The translations under genes were made by a program, and so were the position numbers. A DNA stretch of 64,000 nucleotides. Source: Desulfonatronum thiosulfatophilum. GTDB lineage: Bacteria > Desulfobacterota > Desulfovibrionia > Desulfovibrionales > Desulfonatronaceae. Below are positions 42,372 to 53,300 of the stretch, piece by piece. The DNA lies in contig NZ_FMXO01000002.1 in assembly GCF_900104215.1 (NCBI RefSeq), positions 124,001-188,000 on the forward strand, written 5' to 3'. The notes below the pieces were generated by a model. The model saw only the letters and a list, made by a program, of their open reading frames with translations. It made no database searches and was not told the DNA's origin. The stretch's first letter is position 1; every line of letters begins with the position of its first letter.

Positions 42372-45300
42372 CTACAGGCTTCAATCCCAAAGATTGAACA
42401 GCAACCCACTCCAGCATTCTCTCCAAATCATCCTTCATGACTGGCTTGGCCAAATAATTGTTCATCCCGGCCTTGCGAAAATTTTCCCGGTCACCTGTCA
42501 TGGCATAGGCTGTCAGGGCGATAATGGGGATATCTTTTTTGGGACCGAGATCGGTGGATGAGCGAATGAACATGGTGGCTTCGATGCCGTTCATCACCGG
42601 CATCTGAATGTCCATCAGAATAAAGTCGAAGTCATGCGTCGCGATAAAATCCAGGGCCTGTTTGCCGTTCTCGGCAAGAGTTACCTTGTGGCCGAGTTTT
42701 TCAAGCAGTTTACGGGTTGGAAAGGAATTCGACGGTTCATCTTCGACTAAAAGGATACTCAAGCATAATCTCGAAGACGGAGACGACGCCTCAATGGACC
42801 GACTCGGATCTTTTGCAAAAGGTAATTTGAAGTAAAAAGCGATATGGAATTTGGTTCCTTGGCCCTCCAGGCTTTCGATGCACAGACGCCCATCCATAAG
42901 GTCAACAAGTCGCTTTACAATGGCCAGCCCGAGTCCCGCGCCCTGGTATTTTCGAGTGTACGAGCCTTCCACCTGCACGAACGGCTTGAACAGGTCGCCC
43001 ACTCTGTCTTCGGGGATGCCGATGCCCGTGTCGGTTACGGAGAAAAGAACCCTGCAGGCCCCCTCTTGCCAAGACTTAATCGGCTCCATTTCCACGGTAA
43101 CCGTTCCGCTGTCGCTGTACTTCAAGGAATTGCCAACAAGGTTGAACAGTATTTGTCGCAACCGGGCTGCATCTCCGATCACCCGTTGCGGAAGAGCCGG
43201 GTCCATTAAGCACTCCAGAGCCAAGCCTTTTTCTTTGGCTGTGACGCTGAAGAGACCGATGATTGATTCTTGCAGTTCAGTCATGCTGAACTCGGACTCA
43301 TGGAGTTCCAACATCCCGGCCTCAACTCTGGATAGATCCAGGATGTCGGACAACAGGCTGTTCAGGCGCTCGGCGGAGATTTTGGCCAAATGGACATATT
43401 GTTGTTGATCCTCATCCAGGACGGTGGTGTCCAATAACTGCATCATGCCCATGATGCCGTTGATGGGCGTACGGATTTCATGGCTCATATTGGCCAAAAA
43501 CTCGGACTTGGACTTGCTGGCCGCCTCGGCCTGCTTCTTGGCTACAAGCAGGGCCTCTTCAGCACGCTTTTGGTTGGTAATGTCCTGCAGCAATTCCACC
43601 GTATATTCGACCTCACCGTCTTCGTTGAGGATCGGATTGGCTCGACAGCTCAGATGCATGTTCATTTCAGGAGAATATGTCTCCAGGGCAGCAATCTTTT
43701 TAGTATGTATTGCCTCCAGAGTCGTGCATGGCTGACACGGCATTTTACGGCCTATAAGTTCGAAACATTTTTTACCGCGAACCTGTTTCTGATTCATGTT
43801 CAATAGTGAATAGCCTGCCTTGTTGTAACGCACCACGCTCAAGTCAGGACGCTTGACGCTCATGATGTCCGGAATATTGTCCAACACGCCCTCAAGCAGT
43901 GAAGATTTTTCCCTGATTTCCTGTTCGGCCATTTTTTGATTTGTGACATCGCTCGCAATGGTGGCAAAGAAATTATTCTCCAGGTTGACCGCTTTTATTT
44001 CAAAGTGTTTCTCCATAGGCTCATAATATGTATTGAAGCGGCATGGATCGCCTTCCAAAACCACCCTTGTGTACTCGCTGAGGTAGGGCGCGGTTTCCGT
44101 CCGATATACGTCCGTCGCGAGTCCGCCCAGGGCATCTTCACGCTGTATGCCGGTTATCGCGGTAAAGGCAGGATTGCAGTTAATTATCTTGTAATTCATT
44201 GCTTCACCATGCTCATCAAAAACCATTTGGTGAATCACCACTAATTCCGTCATGGAATTAAACAGGGAATGGTATTTCTCTTCGCTTTCTTGCAGGGCCT
44301 CCTCGGCCAGCTTGGTTCTGGTAATGTCTCGACTGATGGAGAGAACGGTGTGAATAGCTTTACCTTTCCGTTCGGGAATGAGGCGCCAGTTGAAGATGAT
44401 TTTACGATCCCCGAAATTATATTCGAAATCTGTTTCAATTTCCTCCCCATGATCAAAAACTTGTCTAAGCTTTTCCTCCCAGTAAGCGCACATTTGTTCG
44501 TCAAAACCGAGTTCCTTGTGTGTCTTACCGATAAACTCCGCCGAAGGCATACCTGTCACAGATTCGATGTTTGGAGAAGCAAATAAATGCCTGCCCATGC
44601 GATCAAAACGTAGTATAATATCCGGCGACCCTTCAATGAGGGTTCGAAAACTCTGCTCACTTTCACGCAAAGCTTGCTCAATTTGTCTGCGTCCAGTGAT
44701 GTCCTGAAAAATACAATGCGTTCTTTCAAATCTACCCAGGTCATCACGTTGGATCTTGCCGGTGAAGTAGACGAGAATGGTTGAACCATCCTTCTTGATC
44801 ATCTCGAATTCAACTCCGAGAACTTCACCAACAGCCTTGAACCGAGGAAAGTTTTCCTTGAAATGATCTTTCCAGTCCGGATGAAGAAAATCGCCGAAAT
44901 TTCTGCCAATCAATTCATCTCGCGAATATCCCAGCACATCAAGAAATGTTTGATTCACCTCCAGAAAGTTTCCCTGTTCGTCCAGCGACTGGTAGGGCAT
45001 GGGGGCGTTCATGAACATCAACCGAAATCGATCTTCATTTTTTTGCTCTCTTTGTTCCGCAAGTTTGCGTTCGGAGATATCAGTAGTGAAGCCTTGAAAT
45101 GCTACGATACGTCCACCTTCTCCTTTGATTACACGGACATTTCTGGAAAACCAGACCACGCTGCCGTCACGCCGGAGCATTCGACATTCATAGTTGGTCA
45201 CCTCGCCGTTCTCTTCCAACCTCCGGATTAATTCCTTGCGGTCATCTGGATCAGCATAAAGCTGCTCACTGATGTTCGTGACTGATACGATCATCTCTTC

Positions 45301-45477
45301 TGGTGAATCATAGCCAAACATATCAGCCATGGCCGGGTTGATAGAGAGTAACCGCCCTTCGGGGGTGGAGGTGAAAATGCCTATGGGTGCGTTATCGAAA
45401 ATATTCTGGAGATCAAATGCAGGAACAAAATCGAAATCGACATTGGGGATTTTTGGCTTGAACACGGACGGCTCCAA
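42352..45477 (-). CDS. Hybrid multi-PAS sensor histidine kinase with receiver domain
   Basis: This 1041-residue protein has about five PAS domains: near residues 20, 145, 275, 395 and 525. The last one contains a cysteine-rich segment [14 protein letters not shown]. The His box is [16 protein letters not shown]. The ATPase domain has [19 protein letters not shown] and [11 protein letters not shown] receiver domain follows at about residues 900-1025, with phosphoacceptor Asp in [15 protein letters not shown]. The last 8 residues (PVGPKSPV) are read out of frame from a neighbouring kinase remnant, so the C-terminus was altered. It probably passes the phosphoryl group to an unlinked histidine phosphotransferase. 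Confidence 0.92.
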   Translation of the reverse strand: MEPSVFKPKIPNVDFDFVPAFDLQNIFDNAPIGIFTSTPEGRLLSINPAMADMFGYDSPEEMIVSVTNISEQLYADPDDRKELIRRLEENGEVTNYECRMLRRDGSVVWFSRNVRVIKGEGGRIVAFQGFTTDISERKLAEQREQKNEDRFRLMFMNAPMPYQSLDEQGNFLEVNQTFLDVLGYSRDELIGRNFGDFLHPDWKDHFKENFPRFKAVGEVLGVEFEMIKKDGSTILVYFTGKIQRDDLGRFERTHCIFQDITGRRQIEQALRESEQSFRTLIEGSPDIILRFDRMGRHLFASPNIESVTGMPSAEFIGKTHKELGFDEQMCAYWEEKLRQVFDHGEEIETDFEYNFGDRKIIFNWRLIPERKGKAIHTVLSISRDITRTKLAEEALQESEEKYHSLFNSMTELVVIHQMVFDEHGEAMNYKIINCNPAFTAITGIQREDALGGLATDVYRTETAPYLSEYTRVVLEGDPCRFNTYYEPMEKHFEIKAVNLENNFFATIASDVTNQKMAEQEIREKSSLLEGVLDNIPDIMSVKRPDLSVVRYNKAGYSLLNMNQKQVRGKKCFELIGRKMPCQPCTTLEAIHTKKIAALETYSPEMNMHLSCRANPILNEDGEVEYTVELLQDITNQKRAEEALLVAKKQAEAASKSKSEFLANMSHEIRTPINGIMGMMQLLDTTVLDEDQQQYVHLAKISAERLNSLLSDILDLSRVEAGMLELHESEFSMTELQESIIGLFSVTAKEKGLALECLMDPALPQRVIGDAARLRQILFNLVGNSLKYSDSGTVTVEMEPIKSWQEGACRVLFSVTDTGIGIPEDRVGDLFKPFVQVEGSYTRKYQGAGLGLAIVKRLVDLMDGRLCIESLEGQGTKFHIAFYFKLPFAKDPSRSIEASSPSSRLCLSILLVEDEPSNSFPTRKLLEKLGHKVTLAENGKQALDFIATHDFDFILMDIQMPVMNGIEATMFIRSSTDLGPKKDIPIIALTAYAMTGDRENFRKAGMNNYLAKPVMKDDLERMLEWVAVQSLGLKPVGPKSPV

Positions 45478-45739
45478 AGAGAGATGAATGTTATAAATGA
45501 AAAGTAATTGGGCTTTTTATATAGAATGATCCAATGTTTTCGATATGCCTGTAATTCAGGGTCTTGTGGCAATATGCTGTTTTAGGTCATGCTAAGGATG
45601 GTCTAAGTTTTACGGTTATTAATCTAAACGGCATCTCCGTTTGCAACTTATCGCATCCCTGCTTTTGTTTCGAATGTGCTGTTTTATTCACTGTTGCAGA
45701 GAAATTTGATCACCATCGGTCAACAACCAAGTTTTTTTT

Positions 45740-46020
45740 GTAACTGCCTGGGTTAACCAAACTCCGTCAAGTCCCGTGTTCCTGGACAACTCAATGTAGA
45801 GTTGTCAGCGGAGGCCCGGCTTGCCTTGGTTTTGTGGCCTCGCTAACTTCTTCGCCGGCTTCGTAGCATCGAATCATTGCATGAATAAACAGGATTTGGT
45901 GCTTTAAGTGCCGGACAATAGTTCGATGAACGAATCCTGGCTCAGTCAAACATGCGAGACCGCAAATCAAGGCAAGTGAGACCAATCACTGTATACGATT
46001 AGAATATTTTGAATAGTTAC
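45740..46020. mobile_element. MITE-like element, full-length copy of the 25749-25972 family
   Basis: It is bounded on the right by ttttgaatagttac (46007-46020) and on the left, less clearly, by gtaactgcctggg (45740). Inside are the landmarks gccttggttttgtgg, gaacgaatcctggctcag and ccgcaaatcaaggc. No duplicated target site is evident. The rest of 45478-46164 is AT-rich with no gene. Confidence 0.65.
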
Positions 46021-46164
46021 CGATTGACCAAAAGGTATCCCTTTTCATTCAGGTCCATCATCTCTTAAAGCCGATTCAGGCATCTTCCAGCGGTTGCGAT
46101 TGACGACGGCTTCAACCATCTTACAGTCCGTGGAAAGAATTATCTTCAATCTGGAGGTGGATTG

Positions 46165-47181
46165 GTGTTGAGAAAAACCTGGAACAGATTTTCAAGATTT
46201 ACCAGACGTAGCTTTTTGGCCAAAGCAACCATTTTGGCGGTCGGATGGAAATTGTCGCCTCTGCTGTCTGGGGAAAGGCTTTTTGCCGAGGAAAGCTCAG
46301 AGGTAGGAGTAATCAGGACCATGGACCGCAAGGAAGCGGTTCGCCGGGCGCTCCGGCTGACTCCCCCGCCGGACCTGACTGGAAAGAAAGTCCTGATCAA
46401 GCCGAATTTCAATACGGCTGATCCTGCGCCGGGGTCCACTCATAACGACACGCTGGCGACTTTGATTGACGAAATTTGGGAGCGAGGGGCTCGGGAAGTG
46501 ATTATCGGCGAACGGAGCGGGCCGCCGGTAACCCAGGAAGTGATGCGGGAAAAGGGGATCTTTGAACTTGCCGAGGAAAAGGGCGTCCGGATCGTCAATT
46601 TCGACCTTTTGAAAGAGGATGAGCTGGTCCATTTTCAGGATGATCGGCTGCACTGGAAAGACGGCTTTCTCGTCCCCAAGGTGCTCTACGACGTGGATCA
46701 CATCATTGCCGTCGGATGCTTGAAGACGCATCAGTTCAACGGCGTCTTCACCATGGCCCTCAAACTGGCCGTAGGCATCATCCCCAGGGAAGGCACCACC
46801 TATATGCGCGAACTGCACGGATCCCCCGACATGCGCAAGATGATCGCCGAAATCAACCTGGCCTACCGTCCGGATCTGTTCATCATCGACGGGGTGGAAG
46901 CGTTCACCAGCGGCGGTCCGGCTACCGGGCAGCGCGTCGATGCCGGAACGACCCTCTGCTCACGAGATCCGGTGGCCATTGATGCGGTGGGCGTGAGCAT
47001 TCTCAAGCACTTGGGCTCGACACCCGGCATCATGAACATCCCGGTTTTTCAGCAAGAACAGATCGCCCGCGCCGCCGAGATCGGACTCGGAGCATCCGTT
47101 CCGGATCAGATTCGACTGGTGACCGATGAACCCGGGCAGGACAACCTGATCAAGGAGCTCGAAACAATCCTGCGCAGCTGA
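46165..47181 (+). CDS. DUF362 domain protein with possible Tat signal
   Basis: This 338-residue protein begins at GTG 46165, with GGAGG 7 nt upstream; TTG at 46162 is also in frame. The N-terminus has RFTRRSFLAKATILAVGWKL, an RRxFL-type twin-arginine signal followed by a hydrophobic stretch. The DUF362 core has KVLIKPNFNTADPAPGSTH and HIIAVGCLKTHQFNGVFTMA. A tail such as DPVAIDAVGVSILKHLG near residue 285 is conserved in the family. There is no ferredoxin-like CxxCxxC motif, unlike some relatives. The function is unknown. It is followed by a strong terminator. Confidence 0.8.
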   Translation: MLRKTWNRFSRFTRRSFLAKATILAVGWKLSPLLSGERLFAEESSEVGVIRTMDRKEAVRRALRLTPPPDLTGKKVLIKPNFNTADPAPGSTHNDTLATLIDEIWERGAREVIIGERSGPPVTQEVMREKGIFELAEEKGVRIVNFDLLKEDELVHFQDDRLHWKDGFLVPKVLYDVDHIIAVGCLKTHQFNGVFTMALKLAVGIIPREGTTYMRELHGSPDMRKMIAEINLAYRPDLFIIDGVEAFTSGGPATGQRVDAGTTLCSRDPVAIDAVGVSILKHLGSTPGIMNIPVFQQEQIARAAEIGLGASVPDQIRLVTDEPGQDNLIKELETILRS

Positions 47182-47215
47182 TGTGGTGTGACAAATGATG
47201 GACATCTGATCCCAT

Positions 47216-47248
47216 AAAAAAAGGGTGCCTGTGAAGGCACCCTTTTTT
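47216..47248. terminator. Bidirectional rho-independent terminator
   Basis: The hairpin aaaagggtgcct-gtga-aggcacccttttt has a perfect stem and a 4-nt loop, with A and T tracts on both sides. It sits between the DUF362 gene (plus) and secA (minus) and would serve both. Confidence 0.85.
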
Positions 47249-47348
47249 ATTACGCAAAGTGAACAAGATGGGACTATCATAACCCATCCAGTCTCCTTTT
47301 CCTTTGTAATCTTTCAGCACATTCTGGGGATTCGCTTCATTCCGACCT

Positions 47349-47373
47349 GGATTCCCGCCTACGCGGGAATGAC
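47349..47373. repeat. REP-like palindrome
   Basis: The sequence ggattcccgcctacgcg and its inverted half form a 25-bp imperfect palindrome. It matches the palindromes within the MITE-like elements at 24863-24887 and 34074-34098. Here it is not framed by terminal repeats. Confidence 0.7.
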
Positions 47374-47464
47374 TTGTTTTCGATGCCGTCTCCGAATCAG
47401 TCATACCCGTGAAGGGCGGGTACCACTCGGTTTTTCTCGGATGAGCTGATTATACGTTTCCTTT

Positions 47465-49978
47465 CTACCCTGCGGCACCGCAACATTTTTTATGCTTCCG
47501 ACCGCTGCCGCAGGGGCAGGGATCGTTGCGGCCGACCTTGGGTTGATCCCGGCGCACCGGCTGTTTGGCGGGGGCGGCCTCTTTTTCGGCTCCGGAGTAT
47601 TGCAGCCGTTGCGGTTTTTCCTCGTGCTGGAACTGCTCCTCCCGGACGATGTTCAGCTTGAGATGGCAGAGATTGCGCAGGGTGTGTTCCTTGATCAGGT
47701 GCAGCATGGTCTGAAACAGCTCAAACCCTTCGCGCTTGTATTCCTGCTTGGGATCCTTCTGCCCGTAACCGCGCAGCCCGATGCCCTCGCGCAGGCCGTC
47801 CATGTTCAGCAGATGCTCCTTCCAGTCCCGGTCCAGGCTGTCCAGCAGGAAGTATCGGAGAATTTCCTGATAATGATGCCCGGCATCCGCCTTGAGGCGC
47901 TCCAGGACGGCATTGACCTGCTCCACGGCCCCATCCTCGTTCGGAAGCTTGTCGTCCGGCAGGGGATGGACCCGTCCCAAACCGAACACCTCTCCCAGCC
48001 GGCCGCGGACTTCCTGTCGGGCCTCTTCGTCCGGTTCCTTGCTCTTGAGGGGCGTGTAGATGTCTTCGACCAGATCTTCCACAAAGGCCTCGACCATTTC
48101 TTCGAGTTCCTTGTTGGCCATGATCTCCCGGCGCTGGGTGTAAATGACTTCGCGCTGCTGGTTCATCACGTTGTCGAAGTCCAGAAGCTGTTTGCGGATT
48201 TCGAAGTTGTGCGCTTCCACCTTGCGCTGCGCGTTCTCGATGGCCCTGGAAACCATGCGGTTTTCGATGGCCTCGCCTTCCTCGAGTCCCAGCCTGCCCA
48301 TCAGTCCGGCAATCTTGTCCGAGCCGAACAAGCGCAACAGATCGTCGTCCAGCGCCAGGTAGAACCGTGAACTGCCCGGATCGCCCTGCCGGCCGCTGCG
48401 GCCGCGTAATTGGTTGTCGATGCGCCGGCTTTCGTGGCGCTCCGTGCCGATAATATGCAGACCGCCAAGATCAACCACGCCCTCGCCGAGCACGATGTCC
48501 GTGCCGCGGCCGGCCATGTTCGTGGCAATGGTCACCTGGCCGCGGTGGCCGGCTGAGGCCACGATCTCTGCCTCCTTCTCGTGATTTTTGGCGTTGAGCA
48601 CGGAGTGCGGCACGTCGTGGCGCTTGAGCAGCTTGGAGACAATTTCCGATTTCTCGATGGACACGGTCCCGACAAGCACCGGCTGCCCTTTGACGTGCAG
48701 GTCGTGAATATCCTGGGCGATGGCCTTGTATTTGTCGTCCTGGCTCTTGTAGATCATGTCCGGGTGATCTTCCCGGACCATGGGTCTGTGGGTGGGAACG
48801 GCGGATACGTCCAGGTTGTAGATTTCCTTGAACTCCACGGCTTCCGTATCCGCGGTGCCGGTCATGCCTGCCAGCTTGTCGTACATCCGGAAATAGTTCT
48901 GAAAGGTGATGGAAGCCAAGGTCTGGTTTTCGGCCTGAATCTTGACGAACTCCTTGGCTTCCAAAGCCTGGTGCAGGCCGTCGCTGTACCGGCGTCCAGG
49001 CATTGTCCGTCCTGTGAACTCATCGACAATGACCACCTGCCCTTCATTGACAATGTAATCCACGTCGCGTTTGAAAATATGATGGGCCTTGAGCGCCTGC
49101 AAAATATGGTGCTGAAAACGGATATTCTTGGGATCGTAAAGATTTTCCAGACCGAGCAATTCCTCACATCGCCCCACGCCTTCTTCCGTGAGCAGAATGG
49201 CGCGCACTTTCTCGTCCACCGTGAAATCCCGCTCCTTTTGCAGCTTGGGGATCAGGGCGTTGATCTGCACGTACAGGCCGGTGGAATCCTCGGCCGGTCC
49301 GGAAATGATCAGCGGGGTCCGCGCCTCGTCGATCAGTATGGAGTCCACTTCGTCCACAATGGCAAAGAACAGGTCCCGCTGCACCAGATGCTGAATGTGG
49401 AATTTCATGTTGTCGCGGAGATAGTCGAAGCCGAACTCGTTGTTGGTCCCGTAGGTAACGTCGGCATTGTAAGATGCCTGTCGTTCCGGGTCGGTCAATC
49501 CGTGCAGGATGACACCTACATCAAGACCGAGAAAGCGATAAATCTGCCCCATCCATTCCGAGTCGCGTCGGGCCAGGTAGTCGTTCACCGTGACCACATG
49601 GACGCCTTTGCCGGCCAGGGCATTGAGCACCACCGGCAAGGTCGCGGCCAGCGTCTTTCCTTCACCAGTCTTCATTTCGGCAATCTTGCCATGGTGGAGA
49701 ACAACTCCGCCGATCAACTGGGCGTCGAAGTGGCGCATCTGAAGAGCCCGCCAGGAGGCTTCACGGACCAGGGCGAACGTCTCCGGCAAAAGGTCGTCCA
49801 GCAACCGCCCATTGGCCACCTGTTCTTTCCATTCCCGGATCTTGACCGGAAAGTCGTCGTCGCGCAGCGCCCGCATCTGCTCTTCATGGCCATTGATCTT
49901 GGTCACCAATGGATTGAGCTTTTTTATGTACCGTTCGTTTTTTGAACCAATGACTTTTTTAATGATAAATTGAAACAT
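47465..49978 (-). CDS. secA: Preprotein translocase subunit SecA
   Basis: This protein of 837 residues is the ATP-driven motor that pushes preproteins through SecYEG. ATG at 49978 follows GGGAGA; an upstream start adds six residues. Walker A is [18 protein letters not shown]-box motif is [20 protein letters not shown], and later motifs include [10 protein letters not shown] and [16 protein letters not shown]. The C-terminus has the zinc-binding SEC-C tail [20 protein letters not shown], which binds SecB or ribosomes. The length is a little under 900, typical of deltaproteobacterial SecA. Confidence 0.98.
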   Translation of the reverse strand: MFQFIIKKVIGSKNERYIKKLNPLVTKINGHEEQMRALRDDDFPVKIREWKEQVANGRLLDDLLPETFALVREASWRALQMRHFDAQLIGGVVLHHGKIAEMKTGEGKTLAATLPVVLNALAGKGVHVVTVNDYLARRDSEWMGQIYRFLGLDVGVILHGLTDPERQASYNADVTYGTNNEFGFDYLRDNMKFHIQHLVQRDLFFAIVDEVDSILIDEARTPLIISGPAEDSTGLYVQINALIPKLQKERDFTVDEKVRAILLTEEGVGRCEELLGLENLYDPKNIRFQHHILQALKAHHIFKRDVDYIVNEGQVVIVDEFTGRTMPGRRYSDGLHQALEAKEFVKIQAENQTLASITFQNYFRMYDKLAGMTGTADTEAVEFKEIYNLDVSAVPTHRPMVREDHPDMIYKSQDDKYKAIAQDIHDLHVKGQPVLVGTVSIEKSEIVSKLLKRHDVPHSVLNAKNHEKEAEIVASAGHRGQVTIATNMAGRGTDIVLGEGVVDLGGLHIIGTERHESRRIDNQLRGRSGRQGDPGSSRFYLALDDDLLRLFGSDKIAGLMGRLGLEEGEAIENRMVSRAIENAQRKVEAHNFEIRKQLLDFDNVMNQQREVIYTQRREIMANKELEEMVEAFVEDLVEDIYTPLKSKEPDEEARQEVRGRLGEVFGLGRVHPLPDDKLPNEDGAVEQVNAVLERLKADAGHHYQEILRYFLLDSLDRDWKEHLLNMDGLREGIGLRGYGQKDPKQEYKREGFELFQTMLHLIKEHTLRNLCHLKLNIVREEQFQHEEKPQRLQYSGAEKEAAPAKQPVRRDQPKVGRNDPCPCGSGRKHKKCCGAAG

Positions 49979-50074
49979 GTATTCTCCCTGATTCATGCCA
50001 GGCTGGATCGCAAAGGCATTTCCGTATTTCGGTTCATGTATTTCATGAAATCGACATCTAAGCGTTGCGAGGCT

Positions 50075-51217
50075 TCACATGCGCATAAGCTCCAACCAGT
50101 GGGACACATCCGTTTTCGGCGGCGCCGTTGCCGAGAGTTGCAGGACGCATCCGCTGCAGCCGGAAACCACGTGCCCCAAGGCCTGAGGCTGCAAAGCGTC
50201 CCAGCACTGCGTTGCAACCTGAGTGGACAGCTCCGGAGCACTGAGCCGCATCACTCCTCCCATGCCGCAACAGGCGCCCTGTGCACCGGCGATGAAACGA
50301 GGCCCGAAAAGATCCCGCAAAAAGGCTTCATCCGGATCTGGATTTGGAGCGTGGCATGGTCGATGATACGTCAAACAAGCGTCCGTCAGCGGACGAAAAT
50401 CGTGCGGATTCAGGTAACGGCTCAATGGCTGCACGGCCTTGGCCCAGGTCCGCCGTTCGTCTTCATCCGAGAACAAATCGGCTTTTTTTTCGTAATTCCG
50501 CAATGCCGTGGTGCACGTGGCGCAGATGGTCAGCAGCAACGGGCGACCCAAGTTGCGCCACAGCTCTACATTTTTAACGCACGCATCTGACCGCAAACCC
50601 GATAATCCTGCCTGACCCAGGGTAAAACCGCAACAATTCCAATCCGGAAAATCCTCCAGCCCCTGTCCCGCCGAGCCCATGATCCGTCCCGCGGCCTGAA
50701 TCCACCAAGGTTTGGCATAGCGGGCCATGCAGCCTGGAAAAAGAACCGCGGGACTCGGCAAGAAACCATCTCCCGCACTTCTCCGGAACATTTCCATCTG
50801 TGGACGAGAGGCCAGAGCGTGCACCACCGAAGGCAGGGAGCCGGCGGTCGACCGGCCGGGAAGCAGTTTCGCACATCCGCCCAGCCACGGCCAAACATGT
50901 TTGGCATTGTTGATCCAGGCTCGCCAGACCCAGGCCTGCCACCCAGGATGCCCGGCTTTGATCCGCCGCAATGTTTCAGGTAGATTTCGCCCCTGTGGAC
51001 AAACATCGGCACACCTTCCACAGCCCAGGCACAGCCCCAACAGCTTGCGGGCCGCGGCGGGATTGCCCAGGTTCCGCTCTTCCAGCGCTTCCTGGATCAG
51101 AAACGACTTTCCGCGAGGACTCAATTCCTCCCGTCCGGTCGCCTTGAACAGCGGACACGCCTCCAGGCATTTTCCGCAAAGAATGCAATCCCGGTCCCTA
51201 TCCATCTCCAACGCCAT
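50075..51217 (-). CDS. Iron-sulfur subunit of glycolate/D-lactate oxidase (GlcF-like)
   Basis: This 380-residue protein has two 4Fe-4S motifs near the N-terminus, CILCGKCLEACP and CLGCGRCADVCPQG. Two CCG (cysteine-rich) domains follow, with FPGCMARYAKPWW, DWNCCGFTLGQAG, YHRPCHAPNPDPD and ACCGMGGVMRL. The layout fits GlcF and related lactate or glycolate dehydrogenase Fe-S subunits. It is on the same strand 109 bp downstream of the FAD subunit gene (51327-52712). Together they would oxidise a 2-hydroxyacid and pass electrons to the membrane quinone pool, in line with lactate use by sulfate reducers. Confidence 0.9.
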   Translation of the reverse strand: MALEMDRDRDCILCGKCLEACPLFKATGREELSPRGKSFLIQEALEERNLGNPAAARKLLGLCLGCGRCADVCPQGRNLPETLRRIKAGHPGWQAWVWRAWINNAKHVWPWLGGCAKLLPGRSTAGSLPSVVHALASRPQMEMFRRSAGDGFLPSPAVLFPGCMARYAKPWWIQAAGRIMGSAGQGLEDFPDWNCCGFTLGQAGLSGLRSDACVKNVELWRNLGRPLLLTICATCTTALRNYEKKADLFSDEDERRTWAKAVQPLSRYLNPHDFRPLTDACLTYHRPCHAPNPDPDEAFLRDLFGPRFIAGAQGACCGMGGVMRLSAPELSTQVATQCWDALQPQALGHVVSGCSGCVLQLSATAPPKTDVSHWLELMRM

Positions 51218-51240
51218 CCCCAGGCATTATATCAATCATC

Positions 51241-51290
<50 letters not shown>

Positions 51291-51326
51291 CCCCGTAATA
51301 CATCCCTCACAACGACCTGAAGCAGC

Positions 51327-52712
51327 TCAATACGCCTTCCCCGGATTCATGATCCCCTTGGGATCGAACGCCCTTTTGATCAAGGCGAACAATCCGCGTT
51401 CCACCGGGCCGACCTGACGTTCGAGATAACTTCGTTTGGTCAGTCCCAGGCCATGCTCTCCGGACAGGACTCCGCCAAGACGAAGTACGAGATTCAAAAC
51501 TTCATCCCGGGCAAGGTCCGCATGACGGCGTTGCTCTTCGAGCTCCGCGTCGAACATGATATTGGTGTGGATATTGCCGTCTCCAAGATGCCCGAAGGTC
51601 AAAATAGGCAGGCCGTGGCTGCGTCCGATCTCGCGGATGCCCAGGATGCCTTCGACGACCTTGCTCCGCGGCAGGGTGACGTCCTCGCTGATCTTGTCCT
51701 TGCCCAGTCGAAACGAAGCCGGGTTGATCAACCGCCGAAACTCCCAAAGACGTTCCTCCGCATCCCCATCCCTGCCCACTTCGATAAATTGCGGGCTCTT
51801 GCTTTCCAAGGCCAGGCGCACCAGACGCAGTTCTTCCCGCAAACCTTCCGGGCGTCCGTCGCACTTGAGCAGCAGTACCGCCTTGGTTGAATCGCTCCAG
51901 GGCGGCGTTGCGATTTTCGCGACGCAGTCCAGAACATCCACCGGCATCAATTCCATGGCCACGGGTACGATTCCGGCCTGAAACACCGCCTGAGCGGCAG
52001 CCAGGGCATCAGCCAGGGATTTGAATCCAGCCATCAACGTCGCCTGGGCCGGAGGCAGCGGCAACAGCTTGAGCGTCAGCTTGGTGAAAAAAGCCAGGGT
52101 ACCGGCCGATCCCACCAGCAGTCGGGTCAGGTCCAAGCCGACCACGTTCTTGTGGGTTCTGGAGCCGGTATGGATCATCTCCCCGCCGGGGAGCACGGCC
52201 TCAATGCCCAGGACATAATCCCTGGTCACACCGTATTTCAGAGCACGCATTCCGCCGGCGCAGGTGGACACATTGCCGCCAAGGGTGGAGAAACGGACGC
52301 TGGCCGGATCAGGAGGGTAATACAAACCGCGGGCTTGCAGGTCCGCCTGGAAAGCGGCGGTGATCAATCCGGGCTCGACCTCCGCCGTGAAATCCTCCTC
52401 CTGAATCTCCAGGGTCCGGTTCATGGCCAGACAGGAAACCACCACCCCCCCGCCCTGGGGGACGCAACCACCCACCACGTTGGTTCCCCGAGCACGGGGA
52501 AACAGAGGAACCTCCTCACGATGCGCCCAAGCCATCAATTCCCGCACCTGATCCACGGTTCGTGGACGCACCACGGCCCAGGGCAAAGAAAACCTGCGAC
52601 TGGCATCCGTGCCGTAAATACAGGCGGCTTCCGGCGTGTCCAGATAGTCGTCTCCTGGAAAGATGCCCTGGAGAACGGTGCGTTGACTGGTTGTCAGGCT
52701 GGAGGAAGGCAT
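51327..52712 (-). CDS. FAD-linked oxidase (GlcD/D-lactate dehydrogenase type)
   Basis: This 461-residue flavoprotein of the vanillyl-alcohol-oxidase-type fold has an FAD-binding domain (RARGTNVVGGCVPQGGGVVV; LGGNVSTCAGGMRALKYG). The C-terminal FAD-oxidase domain ends with LSGEHGLGLTKRSYLERQVG. Catalytic metal-binding-like HLGDGNIHTNI is present near residue 370. It oxidises glycolate or D-lactate to the keto acid; the substrate cannot be chosen from sequence. The Fe-S partner gene follows. A strong ribosome-binding site is not evident before ATG at 52712. Confidence 0.9.
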   Translation of the reverse strand: MPSSSLTTSQRTVLQGIFPGDDYLDTPEAACIYGTDASRRFSLPWAVVRPRTVDQVRELMAWAHREEVPLFPRARGTNVVGGCVPQGGGVVVSCLAMNRTLEIQEEDFTAEVEPGLITAAFQADLQARGLYYPPDPASVRFSTLGGNVSTCAGGMRALKYGVTRDYVLGIEAVLPGGEMIHTGSRTHKNVVGLDLTRLLVGSAGTLAFFTKLTLKLLPLPPAQATLMAGFKSLADALAAAQAVFQAGIVPVAMELMPVDVLDCVAKIATPPWSDSTKAVLLLKCDGRPEGLREELRLVRLALESKSPQFIEVGRDGDAEERLWEFRRLINPASFRLGKDKISEDVTLPRSKVVEGILGIREIGRSHGLPILTFGHLGDGNIHTNIMFDAELEEQRRHADLARDEVLNLVLRLGGVLSGEHGLGLTKRSYLERQVGPVERGLFALIKRAFDPKGIMNPGKAY

Positions 52713-52732
52713 TGAGGGGGAGGAGTTGGCGG

Positions 52733-52772
52733 ATTTGAGATTTGAGATTTCAGATTTCAGATTTCAGATTTT
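52733..52772. repeat. Short tandem repeat (ATTTCAG/ATTTGAG unit)
   Basis: About five imperfect copies of a 7-bp unit (gatttga, gatttcagatttcagattt) lie between smpB and the GlcD-like gene. Slippage could vary its length. It is not coding. Confidence 0.7.
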
Positions 52773-52850
52773 TTGAGAATACACTTAGAAGCGGATCCGG
52801 AAGTCGGGATCGAGATTGAGGCAGTCGCCGGGAGCTGGAACTGGCTGCCC

Positions 52851-53300
52851 TCATCTCTCCCGAGCCAAGTCGCGTTCAATGGCGCGGCTTTTGAGATCTT
52901 CGCGCTTGTCATGATATTTCTTGCCCTTTGCCAGACCGATCTCGATCTTGGCCCTGCCAGCCTTCCAGTACATCTTCAGGGGGACCACGGTCAGGCCTTT
53001 CTGACCGATCTTGGCGCTCCAGGCATCGATCTGGTGGCGATGCAGGAGGAGCTTACGAGGTCTTTCCGGCTCATGGCCGGTGTGCACCGCATGGGCATAG
53101 GGGGCGATGTGCACTCCCACCAGAACGGCTTCTCCGCTTGTAAATCGAACATACCCGTCCTTAAAGCTGACCTTCCCGTCCCGCAGCGACTTCACTTCCG
53201 ACCCCATCAGCGCCAAACCGGCTTCCAGGGTGTCCAGGATCTCGTATTCATGCCGCGCCTTTTTATTGGAGGCGATCAGGCGGGTTCCTTCCGGTTTCAT
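52851..53300 (-). CDS. smpB: SsrA-binding protein SmpB
   Basis: This 149-residue protein binds tmRNA and brings it to stalled ribosomes in trans-translation. The N-terminal oligonucleotide-binding fold has KPEGTRLIASNKKARHEYEI, and the conserved GSEVKSLRDGKVSFKDGYVR follows. The tail has GKKYHDKREDLKSRAIERDL, typical of SmpB C-terminal helices that enter the decoding site. The ATG shares its A with the ptsI stop (TGATG), so translation is coupled. TTG at 53303 is in frame but not preferred. Confidence 0.97.
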   Translation of the reverse strand: MKPEGTRLIASNKKARHEYEILDTLEAGLALMGSEVKSLRDGKVSFKDGYVRFTSGEAVLVGVHIAPYAHAVHTGHEPERPRKLLLHRHQIDAWSAKIGQKGLTVVPLKMYWKAGRAKIEIGLAKGKKYHDKREDLKSRAIERDLARER

